From positions 1 through 62,477 of the forward strand of contig DASRSD010000176.1 of assembly GCA_035656635.1 (NCBI GenBank): DNA of 62,477 nt, in the 5' to 3' direction. Of the stretch, positions 1-8,527 are shown piece after piece; position 1 is the first letter of the stretch; every line of letters begins with the position of its first letter. Made by a program: the position numbers and the translations under genes. The DNA is from Pirellulales bacterium (lineage in GTDB: Bacteria > Planctomycetota > Planctomycetia > Pirellulales > JADZDJ01). Under the pieces are notes generated by a model. It worked only from the letters and a program-made list of their open reading frames with translations, ran no database searches and had not been told where the DNA came from.

Positions 1-232
1 CCGGCCGATACGAAGTCACTTTACGGTCCTGGTAAATGGTTTGCGTATCGATGCGATACGCGGTGACTTGGCGTTCGTCGTACACCGTTTGATAAGTCAA
101 GCGGTAGGCGGTTTCCGTGCAGACGCCGCACGTGGAGCAGCCACCGCAGGCGCCGCATCCATCGGCATGGGAAGCAATCGCGCCGGTCGCCGCGGCGACC
201 AACAACATCGTGAAGGGGGCGAGTTTGTTCAT
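1..232 (-). CDS. Cys-rich secreted protein, 5' part only (runs off the window)
   Basis: The reading frame starts at ATG 232-230 on the minus strand and stays open to base 1, so only the first 77 residues are visible. A 20-residue hydrophobic signal peptide (MNKLAPFTMLLVAAATGAIA) is followed by a CGACGGCSTCGVC cluster with five cysteines. After that comes a tandem pattern in which TVYDERQVTAYR is echoed by TIYQDRKVTSYR. Short Tyr/Thr/Val-rich repeats of this kind occur in secreted planctomycete proteins, sometimes called YTV-type, and are suspected to have wall or surface roles. An AGGAAG ribosome-binding-like site lies about 13 bases before the ATG. Function is unknown, and the C-terminal part is needed for a firmer call. 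Confidence 0.7.
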   Translation of the reverse strand, partial: MNKLAPFTMLLVAAATGAIASHADGCGACGGCSTCGVCTETAYRLTYQTVYDERQVTAYRIDTQTIYQDRKVTSYRP

Positions 233-649
233 GGATTGGGTCACTTCCTGTTTGCAAAAACTACAAGCGCAGCCACGCAAAACGGGTCCGTCGCGCGTGC
301 GCGCACCATACACACGAATTTGGCGGACAAATGCGCGCTATGCAAATGCGAAAAGCAAAAGTCGTGCCCAAAAGCCAATGCCAGCAATGACTTCAGTTCA
401 ATCAGATTTTTTGAAGTTCCTGCACGCTTTCGCCGACCTCAAAACGGTGGTCCGTCGCGCAAAGTGCTGGCCGGGCTGCTTTTGACGAAGGCTCTTTTCC
501 TAACCGGCAAAGCTTAACAAATTCGCCTGCGCACGATGCAATAAAAAGCTATGTTTTCGCTGGCGCATTTTATTTACGCGAGCGCCCGAGTGACACAGTC
601 GGGCTATGTTCAAATTGCGCCACCGCCCATTACTCATCGCTTAGCCGCA
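233..649. other. Intergenic stretch, no gene seen
   Basis: These 417 bases lie upstream of the cysteine-rich gene and downstream of the ferritin-like gene. Short open frames exist on the plus strand, but none has a ribosome-binding site or protein-like composition. The promoter of the leftward cysteine-rich gene must lie here, though I see no convincing -35/-10 pair. Confidence 0.5.
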
Positions 650-1105
650 TCACGATTTCTTGTATTCCTTCAAAAATCCTTTGAACAGAATCAAGTGTTC
701 TTCTTCATCGCCCAAGAGTGTGACGCACATGTCTTGCGTCACGTAGTCGTCCCCTTCGGTCGCCTGAATAATTTTCCGGTACTGCTTGCACGCGGCGTCT
801 TCCGCTTCAATGACTGCTTCAATCACGGCGATGACGTCGGTCGTGTCTTCACCGGGTTGCTTTTGATTTCCCAGCTTCACGCCTTTTGAGCCGGGCGTTA
901 ATCCGCCCAGTTGCTTGATGCGCTGCGCCAATTGTGTGGCGTGGCCAATTTCGGCGGTGATGTCGGCGGCCAATGATTTTTTAATTTCTTCCGCTCGCAC
1001 ACCGTCCAAATTTGTGCTGTTGGCGATGTAATTTATCACCGTTTCCAACTCCATGGAATAGGCGGTCTTCAATAACTCGATCACTTCCGCGCGGCTGGCT
1101 GCCAT
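650..1105 (-). CDS. Ferritin-like domain protein (bacterioferritin/DPS-like)
   Basis: This 151-residue soluble protein has the four-helix ferritin-like pattern. Helix 1 carries ELE and N-Y near residues 19-26. AEIGHA in the middle supplies an ExxH-type ligand pair, EAEDAACKQY a third-helix Glu, and GDEEEHLILF a second ExxH. These spaced Glu/His residues are expected to form a di-iron site. The size fits small bacterioferritin-like proteins (about 150-160 residues). The role is probably iron storage or oxidative detoxification in the cytoplasm. It follows the HEAT-repeat gene by 21 bases, so the two are probably co-transcribed. The exact subfamily cannot be fixed by eye. Confidence 0.8.
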   Translation of the reverse strand: MAASRAEVIELLKTAYSMELETVINYIANSTNLDGVRAEEIKKSLAADITAEIGHATQLAQRIKQLGGLTPGSKGVKLGNQKQPGEDTTDVIAVIEAVIEAEDAACKQYRKIIQATEGDDYVTQDMCVTLLGDEEEHLILFKGFLKEYKKS

Positions 1106-1126
1106 AATTTGAATCTCCCAGAAAAA

Positions 1127-2164
1127 TTACTTTGTGGCGGTTGTAGATTTTGCTTCTTCTGCCGGCGGCCGCGCTTGCCGCCGCGCCAGTTTTTCGCGCA
1201 CAGCGACCGCAGCGGCCCGGACGTCGGGAATGTTCGATTTCGTCAATCGCTCCACGAGCACTTGCGCTTGGCTCAAATCGATCGTCGAGTTTTGATCGGC
1301 CAACTTCGCCAGGGCCTGCAAGCCCGCGATGTTGACCAGAGCCGTTTTTTCTTGCCGATTTTCCGGCGACTCCCCCTCCGTGGCCAAACGCTGATCGGCA
1401 TCAAGCATTTCCAACAGGCCGGGCAGCGCCGCCTTGTCTCCCCGGCGGGCTAATCCCGTGGCCGCGTTAAAGCGAGCATCGGCGTGCGGATCGTCCAGCA
1501 TTTGCGTCAGCCGGGCCGTGGTTTCCGGATCGTCAATGATCCCCAGGGCAAAGGCGCTTTCCGTTCGCAAATTGTCGTTGTCGGATTTGGAAACAGCCAA
1601 CAAAGTGGCCATTAAATCTGCGTGGTTCCAGCCGGGCTTGGCTTCGTTCAAATTAGCCGCCAGCGTTGCCAAGCCCTGAACGGCGGCGCGCTGCACATCC
1701 ATTTCCGCATCCGAGCGCTGCGTGGTCGCGGCCACTAGCAGCGGCGACAGGGCCGCTTCGACTTGAAATTCGCCCAGGGCCCGGCACAAATACACGCGCA
1801 AATTGATGGAGCGCTCGTCCGTGTTGGCGGCGGTGATTTCGTCCGTCAGAATTTGGCCTAAATCGGCAACGACCGTAGAATCTTTCTTCAATTCGTCGCC
1901 GGCCGAGCTGTGCAGCACGCCGGCCAAGTTGACCGCCGCCTGCCAGCGAACTTCGTTATTGCCCCGCAGCTTTTTGACATACTCCCGCGGATCGTTCCCC
2001 ATTTGTGCCAGCCAGTGGAACAACAGCCACACGACGACAATAATGGCGACAATCAGCCCGGGAATCAGAAATAGCTGCACCAGAAAGCCGGCGCTGGGGG
2101 GTTCCACCGGCGGCAACGCATCGTCGGACGAAAGGGAATTAGGCGGTGGCTTGATATCGGACAT
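1127..2164 (-). CDS. Membrane-anchored HEAT-repeat protein
   Basis: The protein has 345 residues. A Pro-rich N-terminus is followed by one strong membrane helix at about residues 27-52. The rest is a run of alpha-helical HEAT/PBS-lyase-type repeats, including SAFALGIIDDPETTARL and NAATGLARRGDKAALPGL at about 30-residue spacing. Such repeats form protein-binding superhelices; no catalytic motif is visible. It is the first gene of a two-gene leftward unit with the ferritin-like gene. The likely role is a scaffold, with partner unknown. Confidence 0.75.
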   Translation of the reverse strand: MSDIKPPPNSLSSDDALPPVEPPSAGFLVQLFLIPGLIVAIIVVVWLLFHWLAQMGNDPREYVKKLRGNNEVRWQAAVNLAGVLHSSAGDELKKDSTVVADLGQILTDEITAANTDERSINLRVYLCRALGEFQVEAALSPLLVAATTQRSDAEMDVQRAAVQGLATLAANLNEAKPGWNHADLMATLLAVSKSDNDNLRTESAFALGIIDDPETTARLTQMLDDPHADARFNAATGLARRGDKAALPGLLEMLDADQRLATEGESPENRQEKTALVNIAGLQALAKLADQNSTIDLSQAQVLVERLTKSNIPDVRAAAVAVREKLARRQARPPAEEAKSTTATK

Positions 2165-2266
2165 GATGTGATCGCACAGAATGACGCGCTAAGACATGTA
2201 AGTCTAGGGACCAAAGATCGCTCGTCAACCCAGGATTGAACCGAACTCCACTACGCTTGAATTACC

Positions 2267-2989
2267 GTGCGATTACTCGACCTCACCCTCAACACTCCGC
2301 AAGAGAATTTGGCGCTGGACGAGGCGCTATTAGATGCTGCGGAAGCCAGCTCCAACGAGAGCCGAGAAGTGCTGCGGCTGTGGGAACCGCGCCAAGGGAT
2401 GCTTGTGGCCGGCAGTTCCTCGCGCTTGGCCGATGAAGTAAACCTCAACGCTTGCGCCGCGCGCGGCGTGCCGGTGCTGCGGCGTGCCAGCGGCGGAGCG
2501 ACGATTTTAACCGGCCCGGGCTGCCTGATGTATGCCGTGGTATTGAGTTATGAACTGCGACCCGACTTGCGGCCCATTGATCAGGCACATTCGTTCGTGC
2601 TGGGGACCATTGCCGCGGCCTTGGGTAAAAACATCTCCGGTGTCTCTCGCGCCGGCATCAGCGATTTAGTGCTCGGGGAGAAAAAATTCTCCGGCAATAG
2701 TTTACGCTGCAAACGCGGTCACTTTTTGTATCACGGCACTCTGCTGTACCGCTTCCCGTTGGAGGAAATTAGCTCGCTGTTGAAGATGCCGTCGCGCCAG
2801 CCGGCCTATCGTGAACATCGCAACCACGCCGATTTTCTCACGAATCTGCCGCTGGGCGCCCCTGCTTTGCGGCAAGCCCTGATAACCGCTTTCTCCGCAA
2901 CAGAAGATTGCCCGAATTGGCCCCGCTCCCTCACCGACCAACTTGTGGCCGAAAAATATAGCAACCGTGAATGGAACGAGCGGCTGTGA
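2267..2989 (+). CDS. Lipoate-protein ligase A family protein
   Basis: This 240-residue protein belongs to the biotin/lipoyl ligase fold. It shows RRASGGATILTGPGCL (about residues 72-87), matching the LplA RRxSGGGxVxxGxG loop, and GEKKFSGNS around residues 138-145, containing the conserved acyl-adenylate-binding Lys. HGTLLY near 156 matches the next conserved block. It may attach lipoate or octanoate to apo-proteins. Planctomycete members lack the C-terminal accessory domain of E. coli LplA, so it could instead be an octanoyl/lipoyl transferase of the LipM/LipL type. The start is GTG. It diverges from the HEAT-repeat gene. Confidence 0.8.
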   Translation: MRLLDLTLNTPQENLALDEALLDAAEASSNESREVLRLWEPRQGMLVAGSSSRLADEVNLNACAARGVPVLRRASGGATILTGPGCLMYAVVLSYELRPDLRPIDQAHSFVLGTIAAALGKNISGVSRAGISDLVLGEKKFSGNSLRCKRGHFLYHGTLLYRFPLEEISSLLKMPSRQPAYREHRNHADFLTNLPLGAPALRQALITAFSATEDCPNWPRSLTDQLVAEKYSNREWNERL

Positions 2990-3003
2990 TCCCGGTGCGT
3001 ATT

Positions 3004-3055
3004 TTGGAAACTGCAAATCGGGTAAATTTATCATGTATGGTGGATTGACCATACA
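3004..3055 (+). promoter_or_regulatory. Putative hicAB promoter and palindromic operator
   Basis: TTGGAA (3004-3009) and TTTATC (3027-3032) are 17 bases apart and could be a sigma70-type promoter. Just downstream is a perfect 8-base inverted repeat, TGTATGGT then 6 bases then ACCATACA (3034-3055), upstream of the hicA start at 3077. Toxin-antitoxin operons are usually autoregulated at such a palindrome. The HicB here has no obvious DNA-binding domain, so the repressor identity is uncertain. Confidence 0.45.
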
Positions 3056-3076
3056 AAACAAGAATGCGTGCAGGTA

Positions 3077-3313
3077 ATGACTAAGCGTGATAAGCTTATA
3101 GTTAGGATGTAAAGCAGTCCAAACAGCATCCGCTACGCCGAGGTTCATACCTTGTTGCGGCAAGAGGGTTTTGTTTTGTTTAACCAACGCGGCAGCCATT
3201 GCACGTATCATCGTCAGGACGGCCGATTGCTAACGCTTGTAAAACCGTACGGACGACACAAGACTTGTCACCCTGCCGACATCAAAAAACTTTTGAAGGC
3301 ACTCGATTTATGA
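3077..3313 (+). pseudogene. hicA: hicA-like mRNA interferase toxin, broken by an in-frame stop
   Basis: ATG at 3077 begins MTKRDKLIVRM, a typical HicA N-terminus. TAA at 3110-3112 then stops the frame. The same frame continues without a shift as SSPNSIRYAEVHTLLRQEGF, GSHCTYH and HPADIKKLLKALDL, ending at TGA 3311-3313. The GSHxxYH segment with the catalytic His and the C-terminal helix are intact, so a single base change to TAA explains the lesion. HicA toxins have a dsRNA-binding-like fold and cleave translated mRNA. The 3' end overlaps the hicB ATG (ATGA). A downstream TTG start would lose most of the first helix. Stop-codon readthrough or a sequencing error remains possible. Confidence 0.75.
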
Positions 3314-3543
3314 CCACGATGCACGAATATCGCGGCTATGTATTCACGATTCATTATCAAGCCAACGATCCGGCCTACACGGTCGACTTCTCCGACTTTC
3401 CCGACATCATTACCAGTGGCTCCACGCTTTCGGAAGCTTTCGCCCACGCCTGCGAAGCATTGGATTTGCACTTGGAAAGCCTGCAAAAACTGGGCTTACC
3501 CATTCCACCGGCCAAACACCGCCTAATCGTCGAATCCGCCTGA
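3310..3543 (+). CDS. hicB: HicB-family antitoxin
   Basis: Start ATG 3310 gives 77 residues and overlaps the hicA stop by four bases, the usual hicAB coupling. The sequence YRGYVFTIHYQANDPAYTVDFSDFPDIITSG followed by the helix SEAFAHACEALDLHLESL is the HicB pseudo-RNase-H fold with its P-D-I-x-T-x-G motif. It ends soon after IPPAKH, so there is no C-terminal HTH or ribbon-helix-helix domain as found in longer HicB proteins. It should neutralise a HicA toxin by direct binding. Since the adjacent hicA is interrupted, it may now be an orphan antitoxin. Confidence 0.85.
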   Translation: MTTMHEYRGYVFTIHYQANDPAYTVDFSDFPDIITSGSTLSEAFAHACEALDLHLESLQKLGLPIPPAKHRLIVESA

Positions 3544-3663
3544 AGTTATGTTTTCCGTATTCAACTTATCAAAAACGGCTGCTCAGAAAGGTAAGTCAGA
3601 GCTGGTCGTGTGATCTTCGGCGATCAGCACTACCAGTTTCTGAATCTTGAACTCTGGTCCCCT

Positions 3664-5970
3664 CTACACCCAGCCCCAGCGTTTGCGTAGATACCATTCG
3701 ACGCACAACAGCCCGACAATCAACAAGAAAAACGGCGGGCTGTCCCAGGGGGTGAACTTGGTTTCGGTGGCTACTTCCCGATCGCGCGGGTGCTCCTTGA
3801 TGTGTTTGAGCAGCGTGGGCAGCTGCTCCGGGGCGATGGCTTCGCCGCCGCTTTCGGCCGTCAGCTTGGCCAAGCTGGCCATCAGTTCCGGCCGGGCGGC
3901 GGCATTTTCCAATTCCAAATCTTGCTCGAAAACCACGAACCGCGCTTTGGTTTCGCCGAGTGGGGCGCCGTCTTTGGTCGCCTGCACCGAAATGGAATAA
4001 TCGCCCGGCTCGATCACATCGCGCAACTGGCCCACGTATTGATCGGCCTGGTGCGCCAGAGGAATGGGCCGCTTGACGCCGTCGTGCGAAATGAGGGTGG
4101 CAGTGAACGTGGCGCCGACAATGGGTTCCCCTTCCGCGGTGCGCGCGCCGGTGGAAAAATCGATTCGGGCGGCCGGCGGAAAATGTCGCTGGGCCAGCTT
4201 GAGCCACACCTTTTGCTCGTCGGTGTCTTCTTTTTTTGCCAGCCACAATACTACCTGCCGCCAGAAGCGTTTATGTTCGCGCTGGAAGCCCTGCATGAAC
4301 CACCGCCAGGTGGAATCGCCGGCGAACGCCAACACTCGGCCATCGCCAGGCTCGGCGGCCACCAACAGCGGTTGGCCAGCGGCGGTATCGGCCAGCGGCC
4401 GGGCGGCGGGCTTTAACGCTTCGAACTTATTGGCTCCGTCCAGCGGCGGTAATTTTTCCCAGACGGCGCGATTTTGCTCGGGACTTGCCAACCGCATCGG
4501 CGGCTCGTATCCAAAACGCTGATCGGGCAGCATTTGCACGCCGGTCTTATTTGGACCCACGCCATTGGGCACCGGCCGGGGCTTCAAATGCAAATCTTCG
4601 CGAATGGGGGCGTCAAAATCTTGTCGAGAAAGTTGATCGACCGACCGCACCGCCAGCGGCAACACATCGGCCAGGGCCGTTTTCTGATAACCGCCCCCCC
4701 AAAAACTATGGAACCCGCCGAGCATGATCAGCCCGGCTCCATGCAGCACGTCGTTGCGCAACAATTCCAAATCTTCGGGCCGGAAGACGGACGAATCTAA
4801 ATCGCCGAGAATATACACGTTGTATTTTCCCTGCGCCAAGCGATCGGCCATGTTGATGGGCCAGTGGCTGCGCTCGCGCTTGTCGAAGTAGACAAAGTCC
4901 ACCTTAATGTCCGGCGACATCTCCAGCGAGCGCTTAATAAAAGTGAGCTCTGATCGAGGCTCGCCTTCCAAATACAGCACGTTCAGCCCGCCGTCTAGCA
5001 CATTTACAAACGTGCTGAGCTCGTTATTGGTGGTAATTCGCTCGCCGGGTTGCGGCTCGGCTCGGAGCGTAATTTTGCGCTCGCCGGGCGTTTGCGGAAT
5101 GTACGAAAGGTCGAATTTAATTTGCTCGCCGTTTTGATTGGCGCGCAGCATGGTGGAGGCGACCGGCTCCATTTTTCCTGGGCTGGTTTCAAACAGCACT
5201 TGCACGGGAATCGGCTGATTGACCAGCCCCGTCACGCGGGCGGTGCCGCCAATGCTCAGCTCGTTTTTGATGAACACGCTGGGGCTAACCACCAAATCGG
5301 TAATGGCCACGTCGCGCGATTGCGTGGCCGCGCGGTCCTGGCCGAAGGTAATGGTGTACAAGGGCGCGGGCAGGTCATTCAACCGTCGGGCCGGCAATTG
5401 CGGCTGCAAATCTCGCGGAGCGTAGGACTGCTGGGCGCCGTCGGAAAGCAAAATGACGCCGGCCAGCCGCTTGCCGCTTTCGCGCCGCAGCACATCGTCC
5501 AGTGCGGAGCCGATGGCCGTTTCCGAGCCGTCGGCTGCTTTTCCCAAGTCGAGCTTGCCATGCGCGAACTCGAGCGGGGTGACCTCGCGATCGAACACGT
5601 AAACCTTCACTTCCAAGTTTTCTCCCATGTTCGACAGTTGCGGGAGCGATTGGGCAATGGTTTCGTGCACGGCGTCCCAGCGTGTGCGGTCGCCAAAGGC
5701 ATCTTCGGTTTGCATGCTTTTGGAACGATCAACCAGCAGCACCAACGTGGCGGGGCGCTCGCGGATTTGGGTGTAAATTCGCGTGGGGCGCAAGAGCGCA
5801 GCAATGACGAGTAAAAACACGACCAGCCGCAAAGCGACAAGCGTCCAACGGCGCACCGGGCTCATTCGCCGCATTTGCGGATTGGTGAGCATCATCACCA
5901 CCAGCATTACGGCCGCAGTCGCCGTGACCAGGCCGTAACCACCCACCGGATTGCAAGTCCATCCGTTCAT
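3664..5970 (-). CDS. VWA-domain membrane protein with glutamine-amidotransferase-like segment
   Basis: This 768-residue protein has two N-terminal membrane helices (about 11-29 and 43-61). A von Willebrand A domain follows, with an intact MIDAS motif D81-x-S83-x-S85 in VDRSKSM. A long beta-rich region comes next, then a class-I amidotransferase-like stretch (HGAGLIMLGGFHSFWGGGY). A final membrane helix lies near residues 745-762. Large proteins of this design are the last members of the BatA/BatB-like MoxR clusters common in Planctomycetes and Bacteroidetes. It probably acts at the membrane with a metal-dependent adhesion-type partner interaction. It lies 56 bases downstream of the BatA-like gene in the same operon. 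Confidence 0.8.
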   Translation of the reverse strand: MNGWTCNPVGGYGLVTATAAVMLVVMMLTNPQMRRMSPVRRWTLVALRLVVFLLVIAALLRPTRIYTQIRERPATLVLLVDRSKSMQTEDAFGDRTRWDAVHETIAQSLPQLSNMGENLEVKVYVFDREVTPLEFAHGKLDLGKAADGSETAIGSALDDVLRRESGKRLAGVILLSDGAQQSYAPRDLQPQLPARRLNDLPAPLYTITFGQDRAATQSRDVAITDLVVSPSVFIKNELSIGGTARVTGLVNQPIPVQVLFETSPGKMEPVASTMLRANQNGEQIKFDLSYIPQTPGERKITLRAEPQPGERITTNNELSTFVNVLDGGLNVLYLEGEPRSELTFIKRSLEMSPDIKVDFVYFDKRERSHWPINMADRLAQGKYNVYILGDLDSSVFRPEDLELLRNDVLHGAGLIMLGGFHSFWGGGYQKTALADVLPLAVRSVDQLSRQDFDAPIREDLHLKPRPVPNGVGPNKTGVQMLPDQRFGYEPPMRLASPEQNRAVWEKLPPLDGANKFEALKPAARPLADTAAGQPLLVAAEPGDGRVLAFAGDSTWRWFMQGFQREHKRFWRQVVLWLAKKEDTDEQKVWLKLAQRHFPPAARIDFSTGARTAEGEPIVGATFTATLISHDGVKRPIPLAHQADQYVGQLRDVIEPGDYSISVQATKDGAPLGETKARFVVFEQDLELENAAARPELMASLAKLTAESGGEAIAPEQLPTLLKHIKEHPRDREVATETKFTPWDSPPFFLLIVGLLCVEWYLRKRWGWV

Positions 5971-6026
5971 GAACGCAGCGCGCCCTAAGAGACGCGGCTA
6001 AAAAATTCGATCCTTGTTTCAAACAT

Positions 6027-8291
6027 TCAGGCAGCGCCGACTGTTTCTTGTTCGGGCTTGGTTCCGGTCTCCTCAGCAATGATGGCGGCCGTGGCTGCTT
6101 TGCGCTGGGCGGTTTGCTCGGTTTGGGCATCACGGCGATAAAACTTGTTGGCCAGCAAATGCTCCATCCCCAGGGCAATTGCCACGAGCAAAATCAACAG
6201 CGGATACAACTCCCGGCCTGTGCGGCCGAGGCTTACATCGCGTTCGATTTCGTCCTGGCCGCGCGACAAATGGAAGCGATCTTTACCCAACAGTGCGGTT
6301 AAATCGTCTTTGGATAGCAGCGTTAAATCGGTGCTCACGGCCGGCACATTCACGCTGAATCCGCGCCGCACACCCCCTTCGGTGCCGCCGGAACGAAGCA
6401 AATAATTTCCCACGGCGCCGGTGGCGGTAATGGTCATGAGGCCCGATTTTTGATCGACCGCCTGGGGATACTCTTCACCATTGGGCGCCCGCAGTGAAAA
6501 GATCAGTTGCCGCTGATTTTCCGGAACTCGCAGGGTGACGGTTTCCCCGGCCTGGTAATTCAAGCGTTCTTCGCCGCTGCCTACCAAGTACAGCAGCATT
6601 TCGTTGGAAAGCATGACAAACGGCCAGGGCTCGCTCCCCAGCGGCAGCAAGTTCCACAAGTCGGCCTCGGTAGCTTCGTCGGAAATGGGCGTGGTGAACA
6701 GCAGCACGCGCCCTTTGCCTACGCTGCGCTCCAACAACGCCGCCTGGCCATTGCTGTACGAAAGCACGGTGTTAACCCCTTCGGCCAAGTCTGACAATTG
6801 CCAGTGCGACCAAACGGTGAACGCATCCCAGGGCACGCCGCCAGCCACGCTGCGAAATTTCGCCAACAGCGGGTGCTGGTAATCTTGCGGCGCCAGAAAA
6901 GCATCTTGTCTGCGCCACACCCGGGCCAATTTTCCGGGCATCAATTTTTGCGCCGAGGGGGTGTTAAAGTTATCGACCGATGCGCCTTTGGCCTCGGCAT
7001 TGCGGCCCAGCCAAACGGACAGGCCACCGCCATGTTCGACATACGTCGTGAGCGATTGCCACACCGTGTCGGCCAGCGGCGGCGGATCGAGCAAGCAAAC
7101 CGCCGCGTAATCGTCCAGCGCCGGAGCGTTGGGAGCAGACAAATCTGCAAAGGGAATTACGATACATTCAAATCGGGCCTGGCCTGTGCGGCGGAACGTG
7201 GCGGGCGCCAGCGCTTCGGTCAGAAACACGGCATGCCGCTCGGCGGGCTGGGGCGCAACGATCAACACTTTCCACGGCGGCCGAACGTCGACGGTAAAAT
7301 AGCGGGCGTCATCGGTGGGCAAATTATCCTCGCCGTCAATGTGCACGAAGCCTTGATGCGTGCCTTCTTCCAGGCCGGCAATTTGGAATTCGATGGGTTG
7401 CGGCTGATCGACCGCCGGCTTCACCGTGGCTTGCTCTCGCCGCTGAAACTTGCCGGCGGAATCAATGATCTCCAGGGCCACGCTGCTTTCGTTCGGCTCG
7501 CGGCCAGTGACCAACAAGTTGGTTTCCAAGTGCAGCGGCGTATTTTTGGCCAGGGTGTCGGCCGAAAGCCGCAAATCGCCCAGCGATAAATTTTGCGGAT
7601 CGGCAATTCCCACATCGATTAAGTACAACGCCACGTCGGTTTTTTCGGCTAATTGATTTCGCAGCCGCTGAGCGGAATCAGCCGACCACGCGGCACGGCC
7701 CAAATCAGTGAACACGTAAATTTCCTTGCGGCCTTTGCTGCTTTCGCTAACCAAACGCAGCGCTTCCTCACACAAGCCAGGAAGCGGTTGAGCGGCGGCG
7801 TTGATGCTGAGCCGGCCCAAGCGCTGCTTGGCGGCGGCCGGATCGATCGAAAAGGCGGCACTGGCGGTGCGCGAATCGATAATTGCCACGTCGCTTTCCG
7901 CCGGCAGCTTGGCCATTACCCGCTCGGCCGCTTCCCGCGCCACCTCCAATCGCGTTTGATTTTGGAGCCGGTATTCCATCCGTGGCGAAGTGTCGAACAC
8001 CAGCGCGGCGGCAACCGGCGCTTCTTGATCGCCTAGCAAGCCGGCCGATTGCAAGCTGGGGCGCGACAACGCCAGGGCCAGCAGTACAATGGCACCACAA
8101 CGCAATAACAACAGCAATAAATGCCGAAACTTCAGCCGCCGCTTGTTGGCATCGTTGCGCTGGCGAATAAACTGCAGCGCGGGAAACAATAAACGCTTGG
8201 GCTGCTGCCGCATGACCAAATGCAGCACAATCGGCGCCGCCACCAGCACGGCTCCCGCAAGCATCAGGGGCGTCAAAAATGTCAGACTCAT
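6027..8291 (-). CDS. BatA-like membrane protein with degenerate VWA domain
   Basis: The protein has 754 residues. The N-terminal BatA signature (FLTPLMLAGAVLVAAPIVLHL, then KRLLFPALQFI and two hydrophobic helices at about 5-27 and 58-77) leads into a VWA-like domain. Its MIDAS motif is DTSPR at 100-104, so the second Ser of DxSxS is Arg. Beta-rich domains and an amidotransferase-like region follow, and a C-terminal helix anchors the protein. In BatA families the VWA faces the periplasm. Loss of the MIDAS Ser suggests reduced or absent metal binding. The gene sits between the DUF58 gene and the second VWA gene. Confidence 0.8.
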   Translation of the reverse strand: MSLTFLTPLMLAGAVLVAAPIVLHLVMRQQPKRLLFPALQFIRQRNDANKRRLKFRHLLLLLLRCGAIVLLALALSRPSLQSAGLLGDQEAPVAAALVFDTSPRMEYRLQNQTRLEVAREAAERVMAKLPAESDVAIIDSRTASAAFSIDPAAAKQRLGRLSINAAAQPLPGLCEEALRLVSESSKGRKEIYVFTDLGRAAWSADSAQRLRNQLAEKTDVALYLIDVGIADPQNLSLGDLRLSADTLAKNTPLHLETNLLVTGREPNESSVALEIIDSAGKFQRREQATVKPAVDQPQPIEFQIAGLEEGTHQGFVHIDGEDNLPTDDARYFTVDVRPPWKVLIVAPQPAERHAVFLTEALAPATFRRTGQARFECIVIPFADLSAPNAPALDDYAAVCLLDPPPLADTVWQSLTTYVEHGGGLSVWLGRNAEAKGASVDNFNTPSAQKLMPGKLARVWRRQDAFLAPQDYQHPLLAKFRSVAGGVPWDAFTVWSHWQLSDLAEGVNTVLSYSNGQAALLERSVGKGRVLLFTTPISDEATEADLWNLLPLGSEPWPFVMLSNEMLLYLVGSGEERLNYQAGETVTLRVPENQRQLIFSLRAPNGEEYPQAVDQKSGLMTITATGAVGNYLLRSGGTEGGVRRGFSVNVPAVSTDLTLLSKDDLTALLGKDRFHLSRGQDEIERDVSLGRTGRELYPLLILLVAIALGMEHLLANKFYRRDAQTEQTAQRKAATAAIIAEETGTKPEQETVGAA

Positions 8292-8313
8292 TTACTTGCT
8301 ACGCTGCTTTGTT

Positions 8314-8515
8314 TACCACAGAGGACGCAGAGGATCGCGGAGAAAGAAATTAATAATGAAACCAGGAAGTTAGGAATACAGGAATAAACAATCGCTAGAA
8401 TTTATTGAACTCTGTTTTCTCCGGACGAAATATATTAATCAGAAATTTTATTCCTGGTTTCTTGGCTTCCTCATTTACTCGTCTTTCTCCGTGATCCTCT
8501 GTGTCCTTCGTGGTA
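8314..8515. repeat. ~200-base palindromic element, copy 1
   Basis: A left arm of 33 bases at 8314-8346 is complementary at about 29 positions to the right arm at 8483-8515. Inside lies a second inverted pair built on CCAGGAAGT/TTCCTGG (8362 region and 8450 region). The same two-tier structure and nearly the same arm sequence recur at 42077-42233. It fills the gap between the DUF58 and BatA-like genes of one operon and has no coding content. The design resembles a non-autonomous mobile palindrome (MITE-like). Confidence 0.75.
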
Positions 8516-8527
8516 ATTCAAAAGATT

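Noticed and set aside
21-257. 78-residue open frame on the minus strand at the left edge
   Set aside because: It is out of frame with the cysteine-rich signal-peptide gene starting at 232, which has better protein features.
3596-3663. In-frame open stretch of 26 codons after the stop of the 768-residue VWA protein (KIQKLVVLIAEDH...)
   Set aside because: It looks protein-like, but there is no evidence for stop-codon readthrough and no family match. A 26-codon open run can occur by chance in GC-rich DNA.
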